Assembly: GCF_000745485.1 (NCBI RefSeq)
Contig: NZ_JQJK01000014.1
Location: forward strand, 1-64,000
DNA length: 64,000 nt
Direction of reading: 5' to 3'
DNA from: Methanobacterium veterum
GTDB taxonomy: Archaea; Methanobacteriota; Methanobacteria; Methanobacteriales; Methanobacteriaceae
Shown here: positions 8,270-17,570 of the stretch, piece after piece
Position numbering within the stretch: the first letter of the stretch is position 1
How the letters are laid out: each line of letters opens with the position of its first letter
Translations under genes and position numbers: made by a program
Notes under the pieces: generated by a model
Told to the model about the DNA's origin: nothing
Seen by the model: only the letters and a program-made list of their open reading frames with translations
Database searches by the model: none

Positions 8270-8452
8270 AATAGTTTAGAAAAAGATGAGATTAAGTTCT
8301 TAAAAGAGCTCCTGAGGAGTATTGCAACCTGATAAAAAGGACGGTAGTTCTATTGGGGGGCATCATAAATGAATCCATTAAAAGGCGCCCATCAAATGAA
8401 TTTTACCATGAGACCACAAATTAAATTCTTTTTTTTATGGCTTCTTCTTTTA
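8270..8452 (+). ncRNA. Repeated intergenic element, copy 2 (candidate structured RNA)
   Basis: Matches copy 1 (4790-5014): both read AGAGCT...AGTATT-CAACC-GATAAAAAGG...ATGAATCCA...AATCAAATGA...GAGACC...GGCTTCTT in the same order with small insertions. The identical core is 8332-8353. GTAG/CTAC pairing in copy 1 becomes GTAG/CTAT here, a change that keeps pairing. The tail ends in T runs (8428-8451). No reading frame is conserved between the copies, which argues for RNA or a mobile repeat and against protein. It fills most of the 8156-8512 gap. Confidence 0.45.
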
Positions 8453-8512
8453 TGAAATTATGAGAGATGATGGTGATTAGTGGAGAAATAAAGTTGAATA
8501 ATCTTTGAATGG

Positions 8513-8773
8513 TTACATTTGTTTTAAAGATAATGCTTTTTCTATGAAATTACTTTTTGTAATAGCTACAGCCATAAAGCAGGTCATACATGTTACTATA
8601 ATAAGCACAATGTGGGGAGTAGAGCCTTTACCGATCATTATCAAAAATCTGCCAATTATGATTATAGCTAGTATAGTAATAGCATAACAGGCCCACCCTT
8701 GCCAACATATGGGTTTAGGGAACTGTAAAAACGCTTCAAATTTAAACCAATGTTTTTTAGGATATGCTTCCAT
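8513..8773 (-). CDS. Small two-helix membrane protein
   Basis: An 86-89 residue protein with two hydrophobic helices (CWQGWACYAITILAIIIIG and HIVLIIVTCMTCFMAVAI) separated by a short basic/glycine loop, and a cytoplasmic-looking N-terminus rich in Lys, Phe and Trp. Family not recognised. The longest frame begins with GTG at 8782, but ATG at 8773 sits at a better distance from the purine stretch GAGAA and was chosen. It stands alone between element copy 2 and the tail fragment at 8809. Confidence 0.55.
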   Translation of the reverse strand: MEAYPKKHWFKFEAFLQFPKPICWQGWACYAITILAIIIIGRFLIMIGKGSTPHIVLIIVTCMTCFMAVAITKSNFIEKALSLKQM

Positions 8774-8808
8774 AATAATCACATTCTCATAATATTATTT
8801 ATAATTAA

Positions 8809-8835
8809 TGAATTCTATTGATGGCTTCTTTTTTA
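8809..8835 (+). repeat. 3'-tail fragment of the repeated intergenic element
   Basis: Twenty-seven bases identical to the tail of copy 1 (4988-5014), including AATTCTATTGATGGCTTC and the run of six T. The following 25 bases resemble those after the fragment at 5999. Confidence 0.65.
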
Positions 8836-8839
8836 TGAA

Positions 8840-9246
8840 ATCAAATCAAATGAGGTTCTTTAACGATATCAATTAATGAACCCATTTAAAGACATCACAA
8901 ACGTGGCGAGAGAGTAAGATTAATATCTAATCCGCCCTATTCGTTAAATACTTAAGATATTACGTCCGGTCGCAGGCTCCCAAGCTTTGAAGAAATAAAA
9001 AATTTAACTATCAAAAACTCTGTTTTTGATGATCGAAAATCTTCGATTTTCGAATGTTTCGTAATATCTCATTTAACAAAATAGCCCCGCCCCCTCCCAG
9101 GAAAAAACTGAGTCTAAGGGCTGCAATTACCGCTTCGCGGGTTTATATTAGTATTACTAATTAAACAGTTAATTTAAATATTATAATCTCATAAAATTAG
9201 GTAAAACTAAATCAGTCATTAAATAAAAAAATAGGATGATTAAAAA
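8840..9246. other. Intergenic region with hairpins
   Basis: No gene seen. Two triplet-loop hairpins, TCAAAAAC-TCT-GTTTTTGA (about 9013-9031) and CGAAAATC-TT-CGATTTTCG (about 9035-9053), belong to the same class as the array at 6101. A G+C-rich patch at 9084-9150 (CCCCGCCCCCTCCC; CCGC-TTC-GCGG) stands out from the AT background. Confidence 0.55.
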
Positions 9247-9579
9247 ATGGAAGCAGTTATTAAATCAATTATTTATTTTATAGTTGCAGGATTTTGTGAA
9301 ATCGGGGGAGGCTATTTAATATGGCTCTGGTTACGTGAAGGAGGAGCTATATGGCTTGCAGTTTTAGGAGGAATAATTTTGGTTTTATATGGAGTAGTAG
9401 CAACGCTTCAACCTGCAAATTTTGGAAGAGTTTACGCTGCATACGGGGGAATTTTTATAGCAATGGCCATAATCTGGGGATGGCAAGTAGATAAAGTAAC
9501 CCCTGACCGATTTGACATTATAGGTGGGTTAATATGTCTTGTAGGAATGGCAATGATAATGTACTGGCCAAGAAATTAG
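9247..9579 (+). CDS. YnfA/UPF0060-family membrane protein
   Basis: A 110-residue protein with four hydrophobic helices and the UPF0060 signatures AGFCEIGGGYLIWLWLREG near the N-terminus, LQPANFGRVYAAYGG in the middle and the final helix ending MYWPRN. Members are small inner-membrane proteins related to SMR transporters; a role in multidrug or biocide efflux has been suggested for YnfA in enterobacteria, but the function in archaea is unknown. Length equals the family norm. ATG at 9247 lacks a strong ribosome site. Stands alone. Confidence 0.9.
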   Translation: MEAVIKSIIYFIVAGFCEIGGGYLIWLWLREGGAIWLAVLGGIILVLYGVVATLQPANFGRVYAAYGGIFIAMAIIWGWQVDKVTPDRFDIIGGLICLVGMAMIMYWPRN

Positions 9580-10215
9580 AGCTTTAAAAAAGAAATATTA
9601 ATGGGTTTCATAGCTGTAGCCCCTAGCAGAACCAAATTTGTTTCCAAAAATTGAGTATAAATATTTTTTTTAAGCAAGTCGGGCCAGTTTCAGTACAGTA
9701 AATTAAATTGATTGTATGAAAAATGGTAGTACTATAGCCCCTTGCAGAATTTTGGGATTAATTTCAGGTGCAAACAAATATCTGGAATAAGTTCAAGTAA
9801 AATTATTTTAAATTTGACAGCAGGTGCCAAACAAGTACTGTGGATAAGTCCAGTGTATTTAATTTTAAATTGTTTCCTACTGGTTTGGAGTGTGAATTTG
9901 GATACACTCAAATCAATAAAAAAAAACTATTAAATCTATAATGGGTTGAAATAGAATAAATAGAAAGTTAATTTAGATAAAGATGTTTATTTGATAAATT
10001 TATATTGAATTGGGTTTTATCTATCTGCATAACTTAATAACTGTATAATTTATAAACTTAATAAGTAAATAACTCATTGATTTTATGGAAATAGTTTATT
10101 TAGCAGTTCCTTTAATTAAAAAGGGCATAAAAGTGGTAAAATCGGGAAATTTTCTATATTATTTGTAATATGGTGTATGAATGTGTTAAAAGTAAAAAGT
10201 GAATAAGTGAATAAC
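9580..10215. other. Gene-free region with decayed repeats
   Basis: A reading frame at 9742-9933 lacks a ribosome site and a recognisable product. TAGCCCCTAGCAGAA at about 9618 recurs as TAGCCCCTTGCAGAA at about 9735. Between 10030 and 10095 there are repeats of ACTTAATAA and ATAACTCATT resembling those at 4640-4690. Palindrome TGAATAA-C-TTATTCA at 10208-10222 overlaps the stop of the next gene. Confidence 0.5.
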
Positions 10216-10222
10216 TTATTCA
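10208..10222. promoter_or_regulatory. TTATTCA palindrome at the 3' end of the ParA module
   Basis: TGAATAA-C-TTATTCA is a perfect 7+1+7 palindrome. The same two heptamers in reverse order form TTATTCA-G-TGAATAA at 4666-4680. It may be a binding site of the ParA partner protein, whose stop codon it overlaps; that is inference. Confidence 0.4.
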
Positions 10223-10524
10223 GTTCTTAATTCTTTTACTTCTGCCCAGATTTCCGGATACTCTTTTTTAAGGTATTCCTGCAGAACACTGGAAATTTCT
10301 TTACTGATACTGAACTTAGGTTTGGTTTCTTTAAGATAATTCAGGACAATTTTAGATTCCGGGTCCCAGAATGAGATTCGGGGTTGATTTTTAATTTTAT
10401 CGTGGAGTTCTTCCAGCAGTACAGCATTAACTTTTTCAGCGGTAGATTCTGATCTTTGGGATTTTTTCTTTTCCCTTCTCTCTAACATGGATCCCATATC
10501 CGAACCTAATCCTCCTTTATTCAT
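10216..10524 (-). CDS. Putative ParA partner protein, 102 aa
   Basis: A small basic/charged protein whose ATG overlaps the stop of the upstream ParA-like gene by four bases (ATGA), so translation is coupled. The N-terminus (about residues 1-30) is Gly/Arg/Lys/Ser-rich and probably disordered; the rest is predicted alpha-helical with a short strand (PRISFWDPES). Small partners encoded right after a ParA ATPase usually bind DNA (ParB, ribbon-helix-helix) or the cargo. I cannot assign a fold with certainty. Repeats on both sides of the pair could be its sites. Confidence 0.65.
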   Translation of the reverse strand: MNKGGLGSDMGSMLERREKKKSQRSESTAEKVNAVLLEELHDKIKNQPRISFWDPESKIVLNYLKETKPKFSISKEISSVLQEYLKKEYPEIWAEVKELRTE

Positions 10525-11288
10525 TTGTTCTCCCTCGCTAAAAATTCATCTGCCAGTTCAATGTATGCTTTGCTACCTGCACAATCTGGATCATAGACGA
10601 TTACTGGCTTGTTGTATCCTGGAGCTTCAGATACCTTAATGTTATCTGGAATAGTAGTTTTAAACAGTTCGTCTTTGAAATACTTCTGCACTTCTGCTTT
10701 AACTTCTTTACCTAATTTTGTATTGGCTCTGAATTTAGTTATAAGAACTCCTTTAATTTCTGTAGGGCTGTTAAGGTCTTCTGCTATAATATCAATAACT
10801 TCAAGCAGGTCTACCATTCCTTCTAGTGCAAATGGGTCTGCCTGGATTGGTATAATTACGCTGTCTGCTGCCGTAAGCACATTTGTGGCTATAATGTTTA
10901 ATGTGGGGGGCGCATCTATGAAGATGTAGTCATAGTCCTCCTTGATATTTTTCAGTTTACTTTTTAATACTGAAATGGGAGAAGTTTGAGCATTGAGATA
11001 CCCTTCAATACCTGAGAGTTTTATGTTTGATGGAATTAATTCCAGCCCCTCATATTCAGTAATCCGTACTGCATCTTTAACATCTATCTTCTCATGAAGT
11101 ACGTCTCGCATGGTGTTTTTCATTTCTCTTTTCATCAATCCAAGGTATGTCGTTGCATTACCTTGTGGGTCAAAGTCTACTAATGCTATTTTTTTACCCT
11201 TTTTTGCCAGTGCTGTGGCTAAATTTACGGCAGTGGTTGTTTTTCCACTTCCTCCTTTCTGATTAAGGACTGCTATAATTTCTGCCAT
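10521..11288 (-). CDS. ParA/Soj-family ATPase
   Basis: A 255-residue member of the ParA/MinD group of P-loop ATPases. The deviant Walker A motif KGGSGKTT is at residues 10-17, followed by the switch segment VDFDPQGNATTYLG and the Walker B-like DYDYIFIDAPPTLN; the C-terminal AYIELADEFL helix is also typical. These proteins dimerise on ATP, bind DNA non-specifically and move chromosomes, plasmids or protein clusters. ATG at 11288 follows AAGGAGA. It is cotranscribed with a small partner (10216) and its upstream region carries three copies of TTAAGGTATAAC, arguing for a self-contained partition-like module, chromosomal or from an integrated element. Confidence 0.9.
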   Translation of the reverse strand: MAEIIAVLNQKGGSGKTTTAVNLATALAKKGKKIALVDFDPQGNATTYLGLMKREMKNTMRDVLHEKIDVKDAVRITEYEGLELIPSNIKLSGIEGYLNAQTSPISVLKSKLKNIKEDYDYIFIDAPPTLNIIATNVLTAADSVIIPIQADPFALEGMVDLLEVIDIIAEDLNSPTEIKGVLITKFRANTKLGKEVKAEVQKYFKDELFKTTIPDNIKVSEAPGYNKPVIVYDPDCAGSKAYIELADEFLARENK

Positions 11289-11310
11289 GTATTTTCTCCT
11301 TTTTATTAAG

Positions 11311-11410
11311 TTAATGTGTTATTAAGGTATAACTGATTAAGTTGCTAACTTATGTGGTTGTTAAGGTATAACCTGGTTAAGTTACTAAGTTATACCTTAT
11401 TAAGTTACTC
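11311..11410. repeat. Iteron-like repeats upstream of parA
   Basis: TTAAGGTATAAC occurs at 11322-11333 and 11361-11372 (39 bases apart) with flanking TTAAGTT-x-CTAA also repeated, and in inverted form as GTTATACCTTA at 11389-11399. The arrangement looks like a centromere or operator bound by the partner protein. Such sites upstream of a ParA operon are known in bacteria and some archaeal plasmids; function here is inference. Confidence 0.6.
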
Positions 11411-11761
11411 ATAGTTTAGATATTTTAGATATAAAAATTTTTCTACGAATTAGACGTTTAATTATTAAACTAAAATATTATCGGTGGGAAAATAGGCACT
11501 TAAAACTAACTAATGGATCAATTAATAATTAATAAAACATATAATTACATTAAAAATTTTATTTTATATTCTTATATTTTTAATTAGGTTATTACTAAAT
11601 TATTGGAGTACTAATCGCTTATTTTTTTAACTTCAGATTTCCATTTTGATATAAAATGTTATTTATTATTATGAAAAGTTTATATGGAGCTATTTATGAT
11701 AAGATATCTGTTGATAATTTTACGCTAAAAAATAATTATCAAATATTGGGGATGGAGTTTC
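11411..11761. other. Intergenic region, promoter DNA only
   Basis: AT-rich sequence between the divergent ParA and hydrolase genes. No gene, repeat or structured element beyond the parA repeats was recognised. Confidence 0.5.
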
Positions 11762-12529
11762 ATGGAATTATTTTTTAAAGAAACAGGTAGAGAAAATAAA
11801 GAATCAATAGTTTTTATACATGGTGGTGGACTATCGGGCTGGATGTGGGATAAACAACTGGAAGGATTTACAGATTATCATTGTTTAGTCCCTGATCTTC
11901 CGGAACATGGAAAAAGTAGGCATGTAGCTCCTCTTACAATTGAAACAGCTGCAGAACAAATTATAGAACTTATCAAGGATAGGGCACATAATGGAAAAGC
12001 ACATATAATTGGAATATCTATCGGAGGTCAGTTGGTGATACAGATTTTAGGTAGGGCACCTGAAGTTGTAGATCATGCAATGGCAAGTGGAGCAGTAGTA
12101 CGACCTTATTATGGAAGGTTTGCTTTAACAATGATGCCTTTGAACATCATATTTCGGCCTTTTTTGAAATCTGATTTTATATTAAAGAAATTTCTGGAAA
12201 ATGCAAAAATACCCCTTGAATATTCGGAAAATTATAGAAAAGACATAATGGAGTTTAACACTTACGGCCTTACTAAACGTATGTTAAATGAAAATGCAGC
12301 ATTTAGAATTCCTAAAGGATTATGTAAAGTAGAAAACTCGGTTTTAATAACTATGGGTGAAACAGAATGGGAAATAGTGCATGAATCCGCTGAAGACTTA
12401 AATAAATGTCTTGCCCATTCTCAAATCTTCAAAGCTCCAGGTTTATATCATTTATGGAATTTACAATCACCAGAACTTTTTAATAAAACAGTAAGGGCAT
12501 GGATAAATAATAAAGACTTACCTGATTGA
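11762..12529 (+). CDS. Alpha/beta-hydrolase-fold protein
   Basis: A 255-residue protein with the hallmarks of the alpha/beta hydrolase fold: oxyanion segment HGGGLSGWMWDKQ at about residues 20-32, nucleophile elbow GISIGGQ with the catalytic serine near residue 84, and a terminal histidine region (GLYHLWN) near 240. The acid residue probably lies in the MGETEWE segment. Members are esterases, lipases, C-C hydrolases or lactonases; the substrate is unknown. ATG at 11762 is preceded by GGATGGAG. Monocistronic; nothing around it suggests a pathway. Confidence 0.85.
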   Translation: MELFFKETGRENKESIVFIHGGGLSGWMWDKQLEGFTDYHCLVPDLPEHGKSRHVAPLTIETAAEQIIELIKDRAHNGKAHIIGISIGGQLVIQILGRAPEVVDHAMASGAVVRPYYGRFALTMMPLNIIFRPFLKSDFILKKFLENAKIPLEYSENYRKDIMEFNTYGLTKRMLNENAAFRIPKGLCKVENSVLITMGETEWEIVHESAEDLNKCLAHSQIFKAPGLYHLWNLQSPELFNKTVRAWINNKDLPD

Positions 12530-12761
12530 TTATAATAGATGAATTCATGCTTTATTTCTTTGCTATTTCTCGTTAATAGTCAGTATTATCTCTAATTAAA
12601 AGGCCAATTTTCATTATTTAAAATTTTAATTTTATTTTTGATTTAAATTTTAGAATCAACCATCTGAACATGAATATTTTTTATATGTGGAGAGTATTAT
12701 TCAGTACCTTGAAATAATAATAAACACAATATAATTAATATAATTAAAAGAGGTAAAAATT

Positions 12762-13184
12762 ATGACACATCAAAAGCTTTATGAAATGTTAGAACATGAC
12801 CATGAAGAAGTTAAAGAAATGTTTAAAGAAGCAATAAATAATGAAGATCCTTCTAAGTACAAAGAAATTAAAAAAGAATTAGAAGTGCACATGAAAGGGG
12901 AAGAAGATTTTTATTATCCCAAAGCAAAGAAAGCTGATAAAGATTTAGTTGAACACGGTATTGAAGAGCATGAAGAAGCTAAAAGCTTAATAAAAGAATT
13001 AGATAGGCTTGGGAAGAACGATGGGCAATTCATGCCTAAACTAAAAGAATTAAAGGATTCTGTAGAACATCATGTTGATGAGGAAGAGCATAAATTATTC
13101 CCTAAATCTAGGGACACTCTAAGTGATAATGAAGAGAAAGAAATTGCTGAAAAGATTGAAGAAGAAAAATCAAAAATGATGTAA
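12762..13184 (+). CDS. Hemerythrin HHE-domain protein
   Basis: A 140-residue, highly charged four-helix protein with the His/Glu spacing of the HHE cation-binding family: HDHEEV near the start, HMKGEEDFYYP, HGIEEHEEAK and HHVDEEEHKLFP. These residues would bind a diiron centre; members carry or sense O2, NO or iron, and in strict anaerobes are thought to help with oxygen stress. Ends with an acidic/Lys-rich helix. ATG at 12762 follows AGAGG. Monocistronic, ahead of a convergent CDF transporter. Confidence 0.88.
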   Translation: MTHQKLYEMLEHDHEEVKEMFKEAINNEDPSKYKEIKKELEVHMKGEEDFYYPKAKKADKDLVEHGIEEHEEAKSLIKELDRLGKNDGQFMPKLKELKDSVEHHVDEEEHKLFPKSRDTLSDNEEKEIAEKIEEEKSKMM

Positions 13185-13259
13185 TTTTTGAGTGGTACTC
13201 TTTTAAATAAAAGGGCATAAATTAATAGGGTCCATTCAAGGACTCTATTTATAAATTAA

Positions 13260-14171
13260 TTAGTTATTTTTTTCTAAATTTTGCTTACATATTACTTCAA
13301 TAGGGCAGGTGTGAACACTGACCATTTTAATAGATTCAACATTGTTAATTATATTTTGTTCAACCTCATGGGCTATTTTATGAGATTTTTCAAGTTTTAA
13401 CTCTTTATTTAATTCAATATGCAGTTCCGCAGATGCATAAGGTCCCATATTATTTACTTTTACATCATGGACTCCTTTAACACATTCTGATGCTAATGCT
13501 GCGCTTTTAATATCTTCAATAAGCTCTTTTGATGGTATTTTACCCATTAATGTGTTGAAATTGTCCAGTGCTAGATGAAAAGCTGTATTAAGTATTATTA
13601 TGGCTATGAATACTGATACAATAGTATCTATGATAGGTATTCCAAATTGAGATATTACGACTCCAATTAGAACAGTTACGCATGAGAATATATCCACTCT
13701 TTGATGTTTCCCATCAGCTATAAGCGCAGGACTATTAATTCTTTCTCCAGATCTTGTAAGATAAGTACTCATTGTATAATTTATCCCTATTCCAATTGCA
13801 GCCATTATGGCAGCTATCAAACCTGGAGGTGCAACTATTTCTCCAAGAATAATTTTGGCATAAGCCCCATATATTATCTCATAAGCCACGATTAATAAAA
13901 ACACAACAATAATAAGTCCTACAATAGGTTCTGCTCTACCATGACCATACTGGTGTTCTTCATCCGCTGGTTTCATACCTATTTTAAAACCTATAAATGC
14001 TATAACTGAAGTTAAAACATCAGATAATGTGTGAAAACCTTCAGCTACAAGTGCGGTACTTCCAGAAAAAATCCCAACGATTATATTAAATATTGTAAGG
14101 AATATATTTCCAAATATGGCGACATAAGATGCTTGTTTACCTATTTTTTCTCTCTCTGATGCATTCTGCAA
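13260..14171 (-). CDS. Cation diffusion facilitator family transporter
   Basis: A 303-residue CDF transporter: six hydrophobic helices followed by the cytoplasmic ferredoxin-like domain (about residues 210-295). Metal-site residues are seen in HTLSDVLTS (helix 2) and HQRVDIFSC (helix 5), the HxxxD/HxxxD arrangement found in several CDF members, with the YGHGRAEP loop between. Exports divalent cations (Zn2+, Fe2+, Mn2+ or similar) in exchange for H+. The start is TTG at 14171, supported by GGAGGG at the right distance and by the absence of an ATG near the protein's natural beginning. Confidence 0.9.
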   Translation of the reverse strand: MQNASEREKIGKQASYVAIFGNIFLTIFNIIVGIFSGSTALVAEGFHTLSDVLTSVIAFIGFKIGMKPADEEHQYGHGRAEPIVGLIIVVFLLIVAYEIIYGAYAKIILGEIVAPPGLIAAIMAAIGIGINYTMSTYLTRSGERINSPALIADGKHQRVDIFSCVTVLIGVVISQFGIPIIDTIVSVFIAIIILNTAFHLALDNFNTLMGKIPSKELIEDIKSAALASECVKGVHDVKVNNMGPYASAELHIELNKELKLEKSHKIAHEVEQNIINNVESIKMVSVHTCPIEVICKQNLEKNN

Positions 14172-14466
14172 TTTGCACCCTCCAAATGTGATCTTATTTT
14201 TATTTTAATTGTTTATGCTATTTTGGATTTAATGAATCTTTAAATACACTGGTTATGTTAATAATTTAAATGGTATAAACTAATTAAGCATAGATATGCT
14301 TCTTATGGAATTATTGATACTATTAACATTTAATCGGCGATTATACGGTAAATGATGCATGAAATCTTTAATTTTTAAATTAAATACCTAATTAACGCTG
14401 AACTGTTTTAGATTGCCTAAATGTAAGTAATAATAAAAACATAATATATAACAATACTTCATATAT

Positions 14467-14661
14467 GTGTTTCAAAATAATATTTTAGGGGTTAAAATCA
14501 TAATTTATATAAACAGTGAGATTGTAAAATGTAAAAACTGTGGAAATAATTATGCTATTCCTAAAGCGAGCAGAATAAGGGTATTAAACAGTGAAAATTT
14601 GGAATTAGAAGATGAAACTAAATGTCCATTTTGTGGTGATTCTAATTTTGAAGCTGTTTAA
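14467..14661 (+). CDS. Small zinc-ribbon protein
   Basis: A frame of up to 64 codons encoding two CxxC pairs, KCKNCGNN and KCPFCGDS, 32 residues apart, a zinc-ribbon arrangement of unknown partner. The longest version starts at GTG 14467 without a ribosome site. AGGGGTT at 14487-14493 points instead to a start near 14497-14505, where the in-frame codons are ATC, ATA and ATT; a non-canonical start (ATA at 14500, giving a protein beginning M-I-Y-I-N-S-E) is therefore possible. Function unknown. Confidence 0.6.
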   Translation: MFQNNILGVKIIIYINSEIVKCKNCGNNYAIPKASRIRVLNSENLELEDETKCPFCGDSNFEAV

Positions 14662-14883
14662 ATGTGTATTTCTTTTGGAAGTAGCCGGGGAATGTAATGG
14701 ATTTTAAAATGTTTTAGTGTATTGTATTTAAACCCGCTTAAGCTTATTTTTGTAAATATTTGTATTTATGTGGAAACTAAATTTAAACATAATTTCTTAA
14801 ACCATTGAAAAATAATTCAAATCATTAAAATTTAATGAATAAATCTTAAATGCCAATATTAGAAAACAAAAGAAACATTGAAT

Positions 14884-15096
14884 TTAATCTTCGAATGTAA
14901 CGCCAATTTCTGGCCCTTTAAATGTATTTAAAACTTTTATTTTAGCCTTATTTAAATCCTTATGACTTATTTTTGCATCTAGTTCTATGCTTTTGATTAT
15001 ATCATTAAGATCTTCCTCGATAGTTAAAGAGTATTGTGTTTTATATTTGTTTAAAATATTAATTAACTTCTGATATTCAGTTTCTGGAAGCGGCAT
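14884..15096 (-). CDS. Hypothetical protein, 70 aa
   Basis: ATG at 15096 follows a full GGAGGT at eight bases and opens a 70-codon frame. The product is charged and helical, begins MPLPETEYQKLINIL and ends in a short strand (GPEIGVTFED). No cysteines, signal or membrane segment. Family not recognised; the ribosome site makes it a credible gene. It stands alone. Confidence 0.6.
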   Translation of the reverse strand: MPLPETEYQKLINILNKYKTQYSLTIEEDLNDIIKSIELDAKISHKDLNKAKIKVLNTFKGPEIGVTFED

Positions 15097-15516
15097 GTAA
15101 TATAACCTCCTATTGTGCTAATTTAATTGGATAATTCCATTTCAAATGATATTTTTTTATAAAATACAAAACTAAGTAATAAAATATTGTCTTTATGTAA
15201 TATATATTTATTGGAAATCGACTTTTGGGGCAATTTATGTTGAATTGCAAATGAGTGGGGATATGCCCTATGTGGTTATTAATAAGAGCTAATATTAGAG
15301 ATTCATTATTTATAAAATAAGCGGCCGATGATTTAAAATCATAATTAAATTATTAAAACTGCAGGGTGATTATGTTTGGATTATTTAATTTATGTATCTA
15401 TTAAAAACATATTTTAAAGGTCTTAATATGAAATTAGAAAAATTAAAAAATATAAAATGTTAGCCCTAATGGACTATTTATTAAAAGGAAATGGAATTAT
15501 TGGGCTGTATATTAGC
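15097..15516. other. Gene-free stretch
   Basis: AT-rich DNA between two minus-strand genes. Only a small palindrome (GATTTAAAATC near 15330) was noticed; nothing else. Confidence 0.4.
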
Positions 15517-17421
15517 TTAAAATAAACCGCTTTCCTTTAATTTTTCTTCTGTCCACTGAGCACGTTTGTCTACCTTCTCTTTAATCAAAAGTGTTAGAAC
15601 AAAGGCCAAAATTGGGAATACTGTCAGATACAGGATATTATACCAGTATGTGCTCCATATAACTCCTGCAACTACTTCTCTTAGAGCTCCAACTCCATAT
15701 GTAAGGGGTAAATATGGATGTATCGCCTGGAAAAATGGAGGCAGTATCTCCAGTGGGAAAATTCCCGCGGTTGCTGTAATTTGCAGTACAAGTATTATGA
15801 TGGCCAGTGCTTTTCCCGCGTTTCCAAAAGCAGACGTCATTGAATAGACTATTATCATGGCACATATACCAATATACAGTGTGGTCAAAACAAACAGCAG
15901 CGCTGATGAAATCTGCACATGCAGGTATAATGACCCTATTGCAACTAATAATGCCTGCAGTATGGCTATTATTAAGAAGATTCCCATTCTTCCAAGATAA
16001 ACACTGGCGGCATTATATATTCTGCCTGTTTTTACCCGCATGCTTATCATTGCGACGGCTATAATGCACCCTATCCACAATGATATTGGTATATAAAATG
16101 GAGCTAGAGCAGATCCATAGTTATCCACTGGATACATGCTTTCTTTATCTAATTCTACCGGGCTTTCAAAGTAATTTTTAACATCACCCTGGTTAGTATC
16201 TGAGAAAGCTATTAATTTGTCTATATCTGCTACATTTATTGAGTTTAGTTTGGCTGCAGCTATAGGTATAGCACTTTTAACTGTAGGCCATTTTGAGTTG
16301 ACTAAACTTAACTTTGCTGCTGCGCTGTTAATTTTTTGATTTATACTTGCTTTGTTAGCTACTAATGTATTTACTCCATTATCCATTTCATCGATTAAAG
16401 TTTTTAATTGTGTTAGTTCTCCTTTTGGATTTTTACCTTCTTTTATAGCAGTTTCTACCTTTTGTAATACAGCTAATGCTTGATTTCCATAGCCAATATC
16501 AGTTTCAATTTGTGTAATGATTGGTTTTAACTGAGCGTCCCCTGTTGCATTGTATAATGTGGTTAAAATAGCATCAACGTATTTAAGGCCAGTTATAGTT
16601 GTGTTTAACTGTGTTTCCATGTTTTGAACTTTACTTAAAGCTGCTTGAGGATTGGATTCAATTTGATTATATAATGAATCATAATTTTTCCTTATGGCAT
16701 TGGAATAGTTCTGTATCTCTGGTAGTGCTGCGCTAACTTTGGGCCATATTTCCTGTATGGTACTCATATCTGAATTTGCTTCTGATATATCTGAGTTTAT
16801 AGCACTTATTTTTCCGTTCAGTTCATTTACAAATGATCTTAGTTTAAGGAATTGTGCTTTGTTTTCCTTAGCTACGTCCCCTACGTCACTGAGCTTACCA
16901 AAAATAATTCCGTCCACAGTTTTAACTATCTCATTGTTAATTTTAGTTTGTACTTCATCAGCCCCGGCATTTGTAAGCCTTGGAGCGACTGGATTTAATT
17001 TATCATTAACTATGTATTGTATTTTAGCCTGTTGAGGGGTTGTTGTTTCAATGGAAAGTAAATCTTCACTGAAATTACTTGGAATTATTAATGCTGCATA
17101 ATATGTTCCATTTTTAACGCCATTTAGGGCGGTATCTTTGTCAACAAACTGCCAGCTGAAATTAGTATTATTTTTTAATTCGTCAACTAACGTGTTTCCA
17201 ACATTATAGTGCGTACCATTGGTGTTATAACCGGAATCAGTATTAACTACTGCGACTTTAATATTCTGAGTTTCGCTGTAGGGATCCCATGTTGCTTGCA
17301 TATTGAGTAATGCATAAAGTGCAGGTATACAGATAATTACGAGTAATACAAATATGACTACTGGGTTGCGTATAATAGCTTTAATATCATTTTTAAAGAT
17401 TTCTGTTATCCCTTTTATCAT
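15517..17421 (-). CDS. YhgE/Pip-family membrane protein
   Basis: A 634-residue protein with one N-terminal helix (VVIFVLLVIICIPALYALL, about residues 22-40), a long extracellular region rich in coiled-coil helix (about 45-430) starting TWDPYSETQNIKVAVVNTD, and five or six C-terminal helices of the ABC-2 permease type. This is the architecture of YhgE/Pip proteins (phage-infection protein in lactococci; related to type VII/ESX-like EsaA). In methanogens the role is unknown; export or envelope function is likely. ATG at 17421 follows GGAG. A TrmB-type regulator lies directly upstream on the same strand and shares operator-like repeats with it. Confidence 0.88.
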   Translation of the reverse strand: MIKGITEIFKNDIKAIIRNPVVIFVLLVIICIPALYALLNMQATWDPYSETQNIKVAVVNTDSGYNTNGTHYNVGNTLVDELKNNTNFSWQFVDKDTALNGVKNGTYYAALIIPSNFSEDLLSIETTTPQQAKIQYIVNDKLNPVAPRLTNAGADEVQTKINNEIVKTVDGIIFGKLSDVGDVAKENKAQFLKLRSFVNELNGKISAINSDISEANSDMSTIQEIWPKVSAALPEIQNYSNAIRKNYDSLYNQIESNPQAALSKVQNMETQLNTTITGLKYVDAILTTLYNATGDAQLKPIITQIETDIGYGNQALAVLQKVETAIKEGKNPKGELTQLKTLIDEMDNGVNTLVANKASINQKINSAAAKLSLVNSKWPTVKSAIPIAAAKLNSINVADIDKLIAFSDTNQGDVKNYFESPVELDKESMYPVDNYGSALAPFYIPISLWIGCIIAVAMISMRVKTGRIYNAASVYLGRMGIFLIIAILQALLVAIGSLYLHVQISSALLFVLTTLYIGICAMIIVYSMTSAFGNAGKALAIIILVLQITATAGIFPLEILPPFFQAIHPYLPLTYGVGALREVVAGVIWSTYWYNILYLTVFPILAFVLTLLIKEKVDKRAQWTEEKLKESGLF

Positions 17422-17481
17422 TAATCTCCGTCCTTATTTTTAAATAGTTATGTTAAATAATTGTGTGAATAATCAGGTGTG

Positions 17482-17570
17482 GTAGTTATGTACATGACAA
17501 CTACGTAAAGAAATATATAAATGACCATTAAGTATATAAACTTTTTGATAGTAGTTGTGTTAAAAACTAC
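17482..17570 (-). promoter_or_regulatory. Promoter with two GTAGTT inverted-repeat operators
   Basis: GTAGTT (17482-17487) faces AACTAC (17499-17504), and GTAGTT (17551-17556) faces AACTAC (17565-17570). Between them lie TATA-like sequences on the minus strand (TTTATATA at about 17511-17518 and 17531-17540). The proximal operator sits about 25 bases downstream of the nearer TATA box, overlapping the expected transcription start of the yhgE-like gene, the place for a repressor. The same half site recurs upstream of the TrmB gene at 18540-18553. Confidence 0.6.

Noticed and set aside
9742..9933. 63-codon plus-strand frame
   Set aside because: No ribosome site, poor composition and overlap with decayed direct repeats; not supported as a gene.
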